A stretch of 64,000 nucleotides of DNA. Origin: Watersipora subatra (lineage: Eukaryota > Bryozoa > Gymnolaemata > Cheilostomatida > Watersiporidae). The notes beneath the pieces were generated by a model that was given only the letters and a program-made list of their open reading frames with translations, was not told the origin of the DNA and searched no databases. A program made the translations under genes and the position numbers. The stretch covers positions 44,503,196 through 44,567,195 of the forward strand of contig NC_088708.1 in NCBI RefSeq assembly GCF_963576615.1, in the 5' to 3' direction. Shown here piece after piece: positions 34,701-48,387 of this stretch. Numbering within the stretch: position 1 is the stretch's first letter; each line of letters starts with the position of its first letter.

Positions 34701-37280
34701 TGCTCCATTAATCTTTAACTCTCAAATAGAATTGCTTAAAAATCTACTGAAATCCTGTAAAATGTAAATGAGTAATATATTATTACAATTTCCTAAAACT
34801 TTTAAAAATGATTTCATATCAACTAGCAGAGAGAGTATCAGCAGAATTAGCACAATTCACATTGAGTTCCTAATCGTCTCCTTCCTGGTGTTATCGTTCA
34901 CCAAAGGGAGACAATCGCGATAGCTGGTATGACAAACATTAGTTGTTGGCGATAAATGTGCTATCTGCCTGCTTAGGGTGCAATCAGAAGTTGTATGAGA
35001 GTAGAAGGATTATCTCAATAACAACAGCTCTGTGGTTTTGGCTAAGCCTGTCTGAGACATACCGCAGACGTTCCCAGTAGTAGTGATGAGCTGTTCTTTA
35101 TAAGAGTTGCTAACAACTGATAAACAACTCCTACTAGTAAGGAGAGATATTAGTACTATGTCTCTAAGTGTTATCTGAGTAAATATGATGACATAATCAA
35201 GGTTTATACGTTATTTCATCACTTGATGACTAGCTACATAGTTTATTACAACTTTTATCCTTTTTATTTCTTCCTTTTGCTTCTTCTGCATTTTTTTCTT
35301 ACATTTTATATAACCTCTACTTTTCCTTTTGGTCATTTCATCTTCATTCCTTATTGCTCCTGTTTTTTAAGATTTGCTCTTAACTACATGAACTCAAATG
35401 GTTGCAATGTCTGTCTTTGCGGTTTTTTTGTAAGCATAAAGGAAACCAGTTTTCTACTAACTAAACATCCATGTTACCCCTTACACTGTTGTATGAATGA
35501 ACACTTTAGTTCAAAGAATATCCCATTAGTAAATCATCTTAAAAGTAGAATAAAGTATTGGTTTTAGCAAAAGCCTATAAAGAACTGGTTTATTCATCAA
35601 TAGAAAGTGTAATAAATACTGAATCAACAGCTCATTGGCCTGAGAAATTACTATAAAAACATTTCAATGAATCTGTTATAAGAAAATATGCACAATGTGA
35701 CAACTCCAACTTTCACACGCACGTTGAGAATATCTCCCGCAGTTTCACGCTTGAATCGGCAAAACTGAGAAGCTGCTACGTCAAAGATAGTTACTAACAT
35801 CAACAAGTGTTTAGCAATTAAGAATCTTTGCGTATGTAAAAGGGCTGCCAGTCAGTTGGAACAGGATATTTCCTTGTGGAGCAGCAAAAAGGGTTGGTGA
35901 TCTCCTTTGTTTTGATTCTGTTAAAATATATTTATGTTTGTATTCTGTAGTATTACCACCATATTGGCAGCTTGCAGCTGTTGATATTGTAGTCTGTTTC
36001 ATATCATAAGTATTAAAGAGCAAGTTACAAGCAGCACGGCGAGTAGCATCATATAATATATGTTGTACTGGAACTGTGCTGGAACTGTACTGGAACTGTA
36101 CTAGTACATGCTAGTACTATATTATAGTAGCGCTGTCAGTTCTGATAACCTGATAGGCTAGTTGGTACAGAAGGATTAAAATTAGCATGAAAATTTGTCC
36201 TGCAGATCGCTTTAGTTAGCCATTTACAATTTTAAGAAAAATGTCACACTCGCAGCTTCAACATTTTTGGTATGCTGATCATGTGTAGTTTTTTTACATA
36301 CAAGTTACTTGAAGAAGCCCTAATTGGTTTATAACAGAGACTGAGCTCCTGCCTGATTCCTTGTGTAAGAGATGCTACTATACTGATGGTATTTAACTTC
36401 GAAGTTTGCATCAGCAAAATAACTAAAAAAATTTTAATGAAAATGCCGAGAATGCATACAAATGATAAAAACTAAGTGAAGTAGGAACAATCCCGAGTGG
36501 TTGTTTTGTTCTTAACTATCATTCAGCTGCTTGTTCAAATGTGACACAACAGAGCAGTTGGAAAGCACCTGCAGCCCACAAGTATGACCAGGCCAATCAG
36601 TATTTTTGAGGAATCGCGACTCTCTACTGATGTTTTGGAAGTTGAAGAGTTTGCCCTACCCCAAGCTCGGCTTAGCTTATTTGCACCTAACTTTCCTTAA
36701 GTGAGCAGAAAAATTGAGCCTATTTAGCATATTTCAGGGGCCACTACTTTGCTCAAGGTATGCACTTATCGTGATTTAAATATTATCACTACTGAAGCAC
36801 AGTCATGGATAAAGTGATAGATTACACTATTGAAGTAGGTCACTGCTTCCCTATTATTGTATATCATACCCTACAGGAAGAAAGAAAACATCTCAAACAC
36901 CCACCTTTGAGGTGACTATAAACGACATCATTTGTCTATAAAGTCATTATAAGTACACATATGTATAACACAGTATCTTTATCAACATTACAGATAAGAA
37001 AAAGAAATATGATCCAACATACAATCAAAACCAGCTTCATTAACTGTATCCATAAAAGTATAAAATGCATCTGAAATCCAAAAAGAAATTTAAGTTTTTA
37101 ATTAAACTATAAACCTTTTTCGACTGATTATGTCAAATCATATGATACTGAACAATAAAATCACATGAAATTAATAAATAACAATATATTCAAACTGATC
37201 AGCAACATTAACTCAGCAGCAGAATATTGAAAAAAAACTTTGATCTTCGAAACAAAAATATATAAAAGATTTTTGCCGAT
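31760..37280. other. Gene-poor region, 5.5 kb
   Basis: I see no exon pattern or domain. A 114-codon Phe-rich plus-strand frame (35223-35567) is low-complexity. A tRNA-A-box-like GGTAGCTCAGTATGTCTGAGG lies near 32430. A short 12-bp repeat (TGTACTGGAACTG, 4 units) lies near 36062-36100. Confidence 0.5.
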
Positions 37281-37289
37281 TTTATTAAT

Positions 37290-39692
37290 AAAATATGAGG
37301 CCTGGATTAATGGTAACAACGAGCATATTTTGGAGTACTCATCTTTTTGTGGCGACCTTTGAAACAGGAGACAACAACTCTCGGCTCCTGTGTAATGTGC
37401 AGCTGGCCCATACATTGTATATTCGCTCTTCAGAGCAGCAACAGCAGAAAAGCCAGTCTTACTACTCTTACACAAGTAAGAAGCTCCAAATGGAAGAAAA
37501 GTTTGTCCTAAATGTAGATATTGCCTTTTCATATTTAGCCTGAGTTTACAGTGTCTGGGATGTAAACATTAGTCTGAGTGTAGAGTCAGATGTGATGTTG
37601 ATAAAATGCTCCTCCCCTTCAGACCTGAGACCAGTTGTATCTGGTGGATTAAAATTATCTCTTATCCAGTCAAACAAAGAACTGTTTTCAGGGAAGCACT
37701 TTGTAACAAATCCCAACAGTAATGAAACGCGCTGGGTAAAATATAGAATCACTGAGGTGTCATCATAGTGAATAGTGTCAACAGGTGTCTGCAGGTTCTC
37801 AAATGACTCAATATGTTTAATAAAGTCATCAGGCCGCATTGCAAGCTTTTGAGTAAAAAAGCTGATGTTGCCTGTGGAATGCGGGAGGTATTGACCTTTT
37901 CTTTAAAACTGCAGATTTAGTTACAAATTTAGTCTAAATATGACACTCAGGCAGACCAGCTTTATCAGAAACTTCTCATCATTAAACCTTCTGCTTCTTC
38001 ATATTTATGCTCTTGCTTCAAAAACCTTCTTATTTCCTCTCAGAGTTCAAAAACTAGAGACCACACTTTGTCGGATCACAGCCACCTTGCTTTACGGTGA
38101 AATAGTGCAACTTTCTGTTCAACTACCACTTTCCCTCAGGCAGCGGAGAAGACTTTTGTTTTATTAGTCTGGTCTCCATTAAATTGGCTACACTCGCCAT
38201 GCCAGTCATGACATCATAATTCAAAGAAAAGGTGCCATGATGCCAGTGCTTCTATAGAACTATAGTGTAGTGACACCTGATGTGCCAGGGCTGAAGCATT
38301 ACACTGGGCTGACAGACAGATGTTTCCATTGGACCCTATAGTTGTCTGGCGCTTTATGTCAAGGTTGCATCTTTAAGAGAGAAACAGCTTAGAGCGTTTC
38401 AACAACAAAAAACTTCTGAATATGACACAAAAGGAAAGCAAGATCTATCCATAGACAAGGGAGACAGAGCTGGTCGCTAAGGCCATTTCCATGGCACAAA
38501 AATGGTACATCGCACGGTTTTTTCGTTTTCAGACAGCGAAACTGAATCACGACAGAATTAGAGCAGTGTAGCTGTTTACATAATGAGGGCGTGTCGCTAT
38601 GTTATCACTGTATGGAAAACTAGTATTTGTATAATACAGCACGTCCACTCAGCATTCAGTGAAACTTTTATCCTGAGAGTCCAATATCCTTCTCTAATCC
38701 CTGTCATGGTCTGTGAACCAACAATGCAAACACTGATGCAGCTCTCCCACTTTAGCCTATTTTCAGTCAAGAAGCAGTCCAGCATTTGAATAGCTCTTCA
38801 TCTGTGACTCTGTCTCTGACATTTTTTACCATAAGTATATCCCCACACCAAGACTTTGTCCCATCAAAATGTACATATATCAGCAATAAAGAATCATTTT
38901 TGCTTCCAGTTGCTTCATCGAATTGTAAGTCAAACCTTTGCTTTGCAGTCCTCTACAGCAATGTCAATTAATAAGTCTGGCAACAGTCTCATGGGAGGAG
39001 GGTTTTTATTTCTGCAGTACTTGTGTCATCCAGCATGACAGAGAGCACATCTAAAGATGCAGGCAGTATAATAAGCTACTATGCTAGGGTATAGGTTTTT
39101 TGCATTGAGAACCTTAGTATTTCATCTTATATGATGCCAACAGTAATAGCTAGTATACTGAAACAGCATGCACAATGTGGGACGATTATCAGAGTGATTG
39201 TAGTGTCATGTCTTCAAGTGATGCATTAATTTGATAGGCTCCATTTTGCCTGCTCTCACTAAATGTTATGGGAAGCCAACACTACATATGCTTCGTCATA
39301 TTTCCTTGTCTTTCTTTTTGGGAGACTTTTGTTTGTCTTTTTATATTCACCTTTCAACCTGTCTGTCTTCCCATCCTCATTAAATATTGTTAATATTGTT
39401 CACTGTGTCACTTGAGTGTCAACTCACTACACTTCATACTCCTGCTCTATGCTGTGTGAACGGTGGGCATGCTCAGTACAAACAAATCCTTACACCAATG
39501 AGTGAATGCTCCCTGGGAACATTCTGACATGGAGAGCACCACTGCCATTTTAGTATAGTGGAGGTGCAACTGTACTTTGTTTTAGGATAGTCAAAAAAAG
39601 AAAAAAACATGTTTTCCGAGGTCAAGTACTTCTCTTTTGATAGAGCCTCGCGCCACTCACAGAGGGTGCGCCCCACTATTTGAGAAGCACTG
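37290..39692 (-). mobile_element. Decayed hAT element with ZBED5-like transposase
   Basis: Minus strand. The 5' terminus is CAGTGCTTCTCAAATAGTGG at 39692-39673, a classic hAT inverted end, with ATGTAGGT following on the plus strand. Transposase pieces run in order: FDEATGSKNDSLL (about 38915), VTDEELFKMLDCFLTEN-type frame, SCISVCIVGSQTMTGIREG (about 38720), AEWTCCIIQ, ARWL and VFEL near 38085-38035, then FINITSDSTLRLMF (about 37590), and FGASYLCKSSKTGFSAVAAL (37480-37425) from the C-terminal dimerisation region. Stops and frame changes lie between them. The DDE core is broken and the other terminus was not found. Confidence 0.8.
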
Positions 39693-39699
39693 ATGTAGG

Positions 39700-41560
39700 T
39701 AAATGCAGTCTACTCAACATATTACAGAAGTAAAATTATGAAATGATGTTGGTCATTTGAACATCCAGGATCCATCAACATGAAGATGCTTCCAACTCGA
39801 TTTGTTTATAATTCAAGCAATAGTGGTAACTAAAAGATTTTGGTAATTGCATATTTTGACATTCTACAAAAATTAAGCCATCAATCAACTCGTTATAACG
39901 TTACAAAGTCTCACCAAAGGAAGGCAACTTTTACCATAGAAAGTGAACATGTTTAGACTGATTCACTTGTTATTTATAAAAAGTAATACAACTTCTTTGT
40001 TAAAGTTCTATTCATCTCGTTGCTAATAATTTAGTGAAAGGGAAGATGGGCCAAAGATTGACACATTAAAAAAAGGTTTTACTAATTTGGCTATACAAAA
40101 CAGACTGGTGTATGCAGCTGGTAAAGAAAATCAATATCTAGCAATTACTAACGCTTATAAAATGCTGACTTTGGCGGCAGCTGTACATAAAGCTGATTAT
40201 CTAATCAGCTCCTTTTAGTAACTACTTGACAGCTCAGAAAACTATAATTAATTGAAAATACTGGCTGCGCCTCATTTAATTTATAACTGATCTTATTCTT
40301 CAAGAAAACTGTGACAGCAATCAATCTATGGTGGGTTTATTACTAACCTCAAGTACACAGCAATAATTTACTTTGCAGAGAACAGTCTGGCAGCAGCGTA
40401 GGACGAGGTGAGCATAAGGACTTTTTACTCTATTTTAGATTTTATGCTTATATTTGAAATATAAATTAAGTTTATGTGACTTTATGATTTTTTTAGCAGA
40501 AAACTTTCCTATAAATTAAATTGAAATTCATTTTTTAGAAGTAAGTATTGTAAAAAGTTTTTTCTAATAGTCATGCTAGTTTTATATAAATATTTAGGGT
40601 CCTGTAACCAACAACCATAACATATAATTTCTACAAAAGTTATGGATAGCTAAGCTATAACATGAAGAGCTATGATGTTTAGCTAAGTTATAACATGTAG
40701 AGCTAAATGTATAGCTAAGTTATAACATATAGAGCTACATGTATAGCTAAGTTATGGCATGTAGAGCTACATGTATAGCTAAGGTATAACATTAAAGAGC
40801 TATGAATTATAACTAGTGTCTGATGTTTAGAAATGTATCAGACTTCATAACTCAACAAACCAAATACCTGCACCATCAATGAATACTCTCTGGTCGTAGA
40901 TTAATGTACCAACCATTAATGTGGTTAAAAACCTTTACCTCAGCAAAAACAAATTTTATTCACAATTATTTTTACTTTTCTGTTTAACTTTGTTCAAATT
41001 TATTGCATTAATTGTCTTGTTTGTGCATGTTACTCCAATTTATATCAGAGGTATACTGGCGGCTTCCATGATGTGAATTGAAATTTGAGTATATCTTTTC
41101 TCTTTATGACATGATTTCGAAAACATTTAAATTACACGATTTAATTTATTCTACTTGATTAATTAAAACATCATTTGAAAATAAAAACTGCAAAGATTTT
41201 CATAAAAAGAGTGACTTTTGATAAGTTCAATTATATGAAAATGACTATTTCTCTGTAATTCAAATGATCTACTGAATACTGGCTGACATGAGGATGCTAC
41301 TCAACGGAGTTGTCTCCTCTCATATTCTATGTTTACTATCATCAAGCTCATATGCTCTAGTCTTTGTTTTTTAAAGTTTATATCTAAACTTGTCAAATAC
41401 ATTGGTAAAGGGAGACAAATACAAAATAACAAGGAGTTATTAAGCTTGGTAGAAAGAGGTATGTAACCATTAAATCTGTATTGTTATTGTGTTTTTTACT
41501 AAATGGGGTTAATCAAATAAAAAATCTATTGCGATGTAATGAGTCTTTTTTGTGTTTTAC
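39700..41560. other. Upstream region of the first sulfotransferase gene
   Basis: The coding exon at 41566 is preceded by a splice acceptor (TTTTACAG at 41555-41562), so an untranslated first exon and the promoter should lie upstream, probably in this stretch. I could not place them. Confidence 0.4.
40640..40800. repeat. 32-bp tandem repeat, about 5 copies
   Basis: Unit GCTAAGTTATAACATGTAGA followed by GCTACATGTATA, with small changes between copies. Upstream of the first sulfotransferase gene. Confidence 0.8.
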
Positions 41561-41565
41561 AGCTT

Positions 41566-44500
41566 ATGGAGTTTAGCCAATCACAGACCAAGCCGGTACT
41601 GGATGTCAATGGAAAGTTTATTTACAATGCTACCGTATACAACGGTCACAATTACTGTGTATTTACAAATCTTACAGAAAGATTAGATGAATATAGAAAA
41701 TCATTTCCTGTTCAAGATGGAGACATCTATTTACTCAATTATCCCAAATCAGGTAAAAGGTCAAATACCTGAAGTTAGACTAAGCACTTTATCATTGTAT
41801 TTTAGCGTTTATGTTTACATTTAAAATATATATTTGACTTTCTGCTATTTTAGCAAAACGTTCTTGTCGCATATTAAATTAGAATTAATTTTTTGAATAT
41901 AATAATATGCAACGTAGAAAGTGCTTTAGTTTAGGTTGTTAATTTAAATTAATTAGTTTTAAGATTGCATGTTATTTTAGGAGACCTTATATTTAAAAAA
42001 GTTTCAGACCGCAGGCTAACTTTAACAAGGTTCTTGAGTCTTTCAACAGTATTAAACAATTTTTCAACAATATTTTTCTCAGAATAGCAATACTTGTTAA
42101 TCATACAAGCAACCAGTCAGTTTATGACTGTATCGACAGCACTCTCTGTTTGGGATTGAATTGTGTTACTGCTCCAACTCAAACCAGCAAAATTATTACA
42201 AAGTGTTTCACTACAAAATTATTTCTGATCAAAAGTTGTCTGCTCTTAAATCCTTGTTACTAAGCTCCTCTGTCTCACCTTCTTTAAAGACATCAACCCC
42301 ATCTGTTTAAAAATTAGTATGTCTGGTGATCTCTAGGAACTCACTGGATGTGGGAAATTTTGATGATGCTGACTCGTGGATCAGCAGCATCTAGACCAGA
42401 ACATAAACATGAAATGATGCTTGAGATAGGGTTTGATTCGTCAGCGCAAGAAATTAAAGGTCGAAGAATTATCAATACTCACCTTTTGTATGAAGACATG
42501 CCTCCGGATATACTGAACAACTCGAGGTCTGTATCTTATACAGTAGACACTACTTAAACATACATAATATACATAACAAAATCATTTTAGAGAATATTTA
42601 CGTTATGGGATTTTACCTTATACAAACTGTAAAATACATACAAATTGACTGATATATCTCAAGATCATTCAATCTCACCACTTGAACCCATTAAAGTGGA
42701 GAAAGGTTACATCAAATTTTTGAATTACTGACTGTATAGTACCTGTAGCATAATTGGTTTGCATCAACATCTTCCTCTTTTTACTTTTCACTTTCATATG
42801 GTTTAGGGTCCATGATTACGGTTAATTTATGTTAAAGGTTGACTTGCAACAGAATTCACATTACAGTTATTTGATATCAAAAGATTCACCATGTCTTACT
42901 ATGTTGTGTTATACATGTAAGTGAAAATATGTGGGAATGTGATTACAAGCTCTTAAAAGCTAAAAAATGAACAGTTAATCGCAGCCACACAAGACTACCG
43001 TAGTTTGGATTCTCTTTTCAAAACGGCTCAAATGTGACGTAGTTGTGGGAGATGGTTTCTGTTTACACTTTCATGCAACCTTATCCGTCGAAATATTTTC
43101 ACAAATATACTTCACGCATTCAATAAAACCATGTCTATTGTTCTTACGCGTCTATTTTATCATCATTGTAATGCTGTCACTTTTAGCAGTGATATCTTAT
43201 AACTTACCGTAAAATTTATTTAATTTTTTAACCTTACCCTGAAGGAGTACATATCATTGTCTGATAATCAAGACGAGCCTGTTGGTCACCTGTGATAATC
43301 GAAAAGTGCTGCAAAAATTATTTTCGAAGTATTGGGTCACATGATCAGATTACGACTTGACGATTAGTCCAAGCCGAAACAAAACTGTAAAGTAGCGAGC
43401 GTCTATATTTGATAAGGGGTCTTCGGTAAAACCTGAAGTGTTTGTCATAAACTAGTGCTACGATAAGTTTTAAATTGAGCTTTTTATTGGCCTTTCAATT
43501 CACGTGAGAACATCACGTGACAAGACAATAACCAAACTGTAATCACTACATCAGATAAATAAACAGATTCCAATCTACGGCGGCTTTTCATTTTTGAGCT
43601 TTTAAGAGCTTGTAATCCCATTTCCACATGTTTTGCACCTACAACACAGGAGAGTAAGACATGGTGAATCTTTTGAACCAAATAACTGTTATGTGAATTT
43701 TGTTGCAAGTCAAACGCATGCCTTCAATGTCAATTTCAGTTGAAATCAATTTCTTTCAATGTTTTCTAAACAGCAAGGTCTATGTTGCAGAGAAAAATAA
43801 CTGTATAGATTTAAAACAAAGTAAAACAAAATTATATATTTACTTTATTAATAGTGGTGTTTGTCCATTTGTTTGTCCAAAACCAGGAATAAAAGATTGT
43901 TTTCAATGAGACTCCAACTCTTGACTTTCAGCTTGGTAGACTGACACTATAACCCCTGCACTAGTTGACCTCCTTTAAGTGATTTTGAATAATTTTTTCA
44001 GTTACTTATTTTTGTGGTTTATCAGTGCATCTGCCAATCACTTGTGACACACTAGATTGCCAGGGTATTAGTATATATATAATATAGAGATACCACTATA
44101 TGTTATTTTTCTACCAAATGTGGCGAAAGAGAAATTTTTTTTAAGGTTACTTATGGGACTCTCATTATTCATATAGAATTTGAGAACTTGCATTGACTTG
44201 ACGCTTTACGTTATATGGAATTTCTTACGTAATATGAAGCAAAGACTTTACATGAATCAAAAGGGGAATTTGGTTTACGTTATAGGAGCATCTACTGTAG
44301 TTACACTTGATTGGTCTTCAGGTTTGACCAGGTCAGCCTAACCAGCAGAGGGTTTTATAAACAGAATGTTTTGTTGATCTGCTGCCTCATGAGTGTAATT
44401 TGAGGCAAGTGTGGTGATGAATTCTTTATTGAATACACATTTTGCAAGTTTGGCCAAGGAGTTGTCTTCTATTATATTTTTAGTTGTTTCTCTTCCTTAT

Positions 44501-47500
44501 TTTGTTTAGAGTTATCTTACTACGCATGAGGTTTCCTGTTTGGTAACCAACCTTTGCTTCATGTAGTTTTTAAAATTATGTTTATCTATGCACCTGGTGG
44601 TGCTATTTAAAATTAGTCCTAGTAAATAATAATGTTTACTGGCACTCCAAATATGCAATTGATAGGCACAGTTGACAGTGTGTCGGTCTACCAAACTGAA
44701 TGTTGTGAGTTCAAATTCCTTGTTATGCAATCTTTTTTCCAGCATTTAGCTGTAGCTTTAAACAGACTAACAGACAGACAGACATTGATTTTATTATAAT
44801 AAAGACTAGCGGAATGCTCGGCATTGCATGGGTATTAAAAATCAGCTTATAAACAACGAGAAGTAATATAGTTGCCTGCCACTTGCTATTAGCCTGGCAC
44901 ATTACCAATGACTAATTTGAGTAAGCTTACTAGTACAAGCTAACTACTTGCTCTCACGGTTGAGCACGCATAAAATGGAGAGCGGTAGCGTATTTGCACC
45001 CATTTAACAACATATATCGCCTAATGAGTCAATCGAGCTAGTTTGGCCTAATTGACAGGGATTAGACTGGTGATTGAGAGGGTCCGAGATTACATCCTCT
45101 GCATTCGCATTCTTTATTCCAAGAATGTAATAGTTATAGCTGGACAAACACACAGACACACAAACTTTGAAAAATATACAAATATAGATTTCACGCACCT
45201 AGTTGTGGTAAACAAAATAAGCGTTATCAAAAGTCTTTCCAACTGGTGTCATTTGCAGCCAACTATAAAGATCTGTTGCTTTAACTTCATGAATAAAATG
45301 TAACCAAATAACGAACACTTGTAGTAGCTAAGTTGTGCAATGTTTGTCTTCTTTAGAGGGAAAATCATACAAGTTCACCGGAACCCTGCAGATATTGCCG
45401 TGTCATTTTATCACCATAACAAATTGGACGTTAATGGAACAGCCCTGGCATATGATTGGGATGATTACATCAGCAAGCTATTCTGGGACGAAGAGAGAAG
45501 TATATATGTATAGCATTTGTAAAGATGTTTTAGCTCGAGTCCTAACATGGTTGATGTAAAGGTAGGAAGGGCTGACGCCTCCTCTCTGACCAATAAAAAA
45601 ATTCATCACGTATTTTGCTATCCTAGCTCTAGTAACACTGTTACTCTCCCAACATTGAAACTCTAACACACTGGAAATTACTGAAAGACACAGTAATAAT
45701 AAGAAACCTATAGGGGAGCCAGAGAAGCAGCCAAACATGTATTATGAATAGAGGCTAACAATCTACTGGAAAAGTTTAATAGAAGTTTTGTTACAATACT
45801 TGCTACTTCTGTTGCTTATGTATGTAACAAAAGACTCAACACTAATCTAATGGATTGCCCATAAAAAACATGTTCGCTGTATAAAAGTCATATAACCAGT
45901 TTATAAGAATCAATTGAGCTGAAAATTTTTTAACGAATTGTATAGTCTCTATAAACTTACTTAATTTCTCCTGTAGCCCATAGACATCTATAGTAGTGAA
46001 CTATAATGTTATTAACATGTATTAACAATTACATTGTATTCTTGTAGTGATAAGCTCTACTTGGAGTGTTTACACTTGTGATTGGTGGACACGGTGTCAT
46101 GGGAATTCCAACTACATGCCAGTTTTCTATGAGGAATTGAAGGAGGTAAAAGTAAGAGTAATACCAGTTGATAGTTTTTATAAACATATGATGATAAACT
46201 ATAGCACATCCTCTGACAGCAAATACTGATCCAACACAAGCAAACAGTAAACATTATATATATAGCTTGCAAGATAACATAACTACCAAAAACTTCAACT
46301 TTCGTGTTATAAAAATAGATCTCTGTATGTAAGTTTAGGATTCAATATCTTATGTATTTTACTAGAATTTTACAGATTTGATTTTTAGTAAATTCCTTCA
46401 TTTTTATATTTTCTTTGTCAGTTGGGAGGATTTTAAATGGATTTGATACAAAGAAAAACAGAAAAATCAGACCTCATTATTATTAAATGGTTTCACTATC
46501 AACAGACTTTTAACAGTTTCATAGAAAGTACAATCTCTACTAAACCTTCATCCATAATTGACTCATTGATACCACCTCTAATCTACTAGCTCAGTATAAT
46601 CTCTGTGTATGTTATAGGACCCTGTGAAGGTTATTAGAGAGATTGCTAAATTTCTAGAAGTGGAGGCAGAGCAAGAATTATTGGAGCAGATTGCAGCCGA
46701 GACATCAATTGAGAAGATGAAAGTTAGTAAGAGAGAAAGAGAAGTTGAGGAATTAGGAGACTCTTTTGTTGAAGGCTATTCTATGTATAGAAAAGGTTAG
46801 TTAGTGTATCATAGTTTGTAGATAGAGTTTATTTAAAGAGGTCTCATATATTATATTATAAAATATAATAATAAAGCACATTATAACATTGAAAGAAATT
46901 ATATTAAACGATATTATAATATATTATATTGCATTATATTATAGCATATTATATTATGTAATATTACATTATGTTGTATTATATTATGTTAATATAGAAT
47001 ATGTTACTCTTAGCTACAACATATCATACCGTATTTGTCATATATTTTATAGTACCTTGTTACATCATGTTTCGTTATTTATTATTATAGCATATCTACA
47101 ATCTAATATTATATTGTATTCTAATGTAATGTACTAAAACCTATAAAGCTGCATTACATTATTTTATTAAATTTGGCGTTGCACTGAACTGTACAGAAAC
47201 ATACCAAAATATTATATTTCAATTTGTATAATAAGTTGAATTATGTATAGTACAATAAATCGGCTACTGCTAGTTAATACACTGACTGAGAGATGACAAA
47301 ACCTACTTGTTATCTTACTAAGTAAAAATAAAGATACATTCACAACTTACTTGACAACCTTGTACGGAGCAAATACGATGGATTTGATTCAATATGCTAT
47401 GGCAAAACTGCATAATGTAAACTACCTTAAAAAGATTTTTTGTGGATCTTAAATTGCCATTGGTTTTGAGTTAATTTAGTAAACACGTCTGTGAAACTAC

Positions 47501-47845
47501 GGTAATAACTTATGCATATTATAACAAGTGGAAAGTACACAAAACTCACTTGGAAAAACTGCCACTTTTACAGTAAAAACTACACATTTGACTTACTTTT
47601 ATAGTAACTGACATATTGATTACTGGGATACATATTAATTTACATTTAGCAGAAATTATGCACTTTAATCAGTGATCATGATCATCTGGCTGAAAATGCA
47701 TATCATATATATTTTAGGAGTTGTGGGTGACTGGCGGAATCACTTTACTGAAGAGCAACATGAGCAGTTTATAGAGCATTACAATCAAGAACTGCGGAAT
47801 CATCCAGAACTTCATCAGAGATTCATCAAGTACTTACAGTTCTGA
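41566..47845 (+). CDS. Cytosolic sulfotransferase, six coding exons, complete
   Basis: It should transfer sulfate from PAPS to a hydroxyl or amine of a small molecule in the cytosol. Exons: 41566-41752, 42337-42526, 45357-45499, 46048-46145, 46618-46795, 47718-47845. Junction phases are 1, 2, 1, 0, 1, and the product is about 307 aa, normal for the family. The 5'-phosphosulfate loop is intact (YPKSGTHW, residues 59-66). The catalytic His is in INTHL (about His111). The 3'-phosphate site is HRNPADIAVS (Arg134 and Ser142). The C-terminal motif RKGVVGDWRNHFT matches RKGxxGDW. No signal peptide. The donor after exon 2 (AG/GTCTGT) is weak. Intron 2 contains a MITE and two SINE copies. The substrate cannot be told from sequence. 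Confidence 0.95.
42840..43712. mobile_element. MITE of the TTGACTTGCAAC family, in sulfotransferase intron 2
   Basis: About 873 bp with inverted ends TGACTTGCAACAGAATTCAC and GTTGCAAGTCA. The interior is shared, in reverse orientation, with the copy at 19487-20379 (for example the GTCACATGATCAGATTACGA segment). AAAGG precedes the left end, as in the copy at 63759. No target duplication was certain. Confidence 0.85.
43915..43990 (-). repeat. tRNA-derived SINE, reverse orientation
   Basis: On the minus strand: TAGTGCAGGGGTTATAGTG (A-box-like), CAGTCTACCAAGCTGAAAGT, then GAGTTGGAGTCTCATTG (B-box-like). It aligns with the copy at 15375. Confidence 0.55.
44655..44720 (+). repeat. tRNA-derived SINE head
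   Basis: GATAGGCACAGTTGACAGTG, CGGTCTACCAAACTGAATGT and GAGTTCAAATTCC follow the same head pattern as the other SINE copies here. Confidence 0.5.
46840..47150. repeat. AT-rich degenerate tandem sequence in intron 5
   Basis: Imperfect TTATATTAT/TATTATATT words with occasional GC, low complexity. Open frames crossing it have no meaning. Confidence 0.7.
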
Positions 47846-48034
47846 CTATGTGGTGCTATACATGAATGAATAAGGGCTCAAAATCTAACAGCACTTTTTG
47901 AGGAATTTAAAACAAAAAGCCTTGGCTAGTACGAAGGCAGTCCTGAGATCTGTATGTTGTCAAAATCAATGCCATATTTAAAGATATTTAATACATGTAT
48001 ATTCATGAAATCATTATATGGAATCAACCTGAAT

Positions 48035-48040
48035 AATAAA
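48035..48040 (+). terminator. Polyadenylation signal of the first sulfotransferase gene
   Basis: AATAAA 190 bp after the stop codon, same strand. Confidence 0.6.
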
Positions 48041-48198
48041 AATGTGTTGGTTAAACATGTTCCAGAAACAAATCCAAAAAAACAAACATGATTATTTATG
48101 GCCATCCATATTTAATTAGGGAGCATACCAGTTGTTAACAGAGGGTCGATGTAACGAATAAACTGTAATCGTCTTCCCTGATTGTTCTATAAAGAAAC

Positions 48199-48371
48199 AT
48201 GGTGAGTAACTTACATGTGATACTATATAAAACCATGGTGAGTAACTTACATGTGATACTATATAGAACCATGGTGAGTAACTTACATGTGATACTATAT
48301 GGAATCACGGTGAGTAACTTACATGTGATACTATATAGAATCATGGTGAGTAACTTACATGTGATACTATG
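48199..48371. repeat. 36-bp tandem repeat, about 5 copies
   Basis: Unit GTGAGTAACTTACATGTGAT followed by ACTATATAGAACCATG. The unit length is divisible by three, so frames stay open on both strands. It lies between the sulfotransferase 3' end and the hAT fragment. Confidence 0.92.
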
Positions 48372-48387
48372 TAAACATATATACATA

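Noticed and set aside
35223..35567. 114-codon plus-strand frame rich in Phe and Leu
   Set aside because: Composition follows a T-rich stretch; no conserved motif and no splice context.
44740..45200. Possible LINE 3' ends (ACAGACAGACAGAC and ACACACAGACACAC tracts)
   Set aside because: Only short simple-sequence similarity; no RT fragment or tail repeat nearby.
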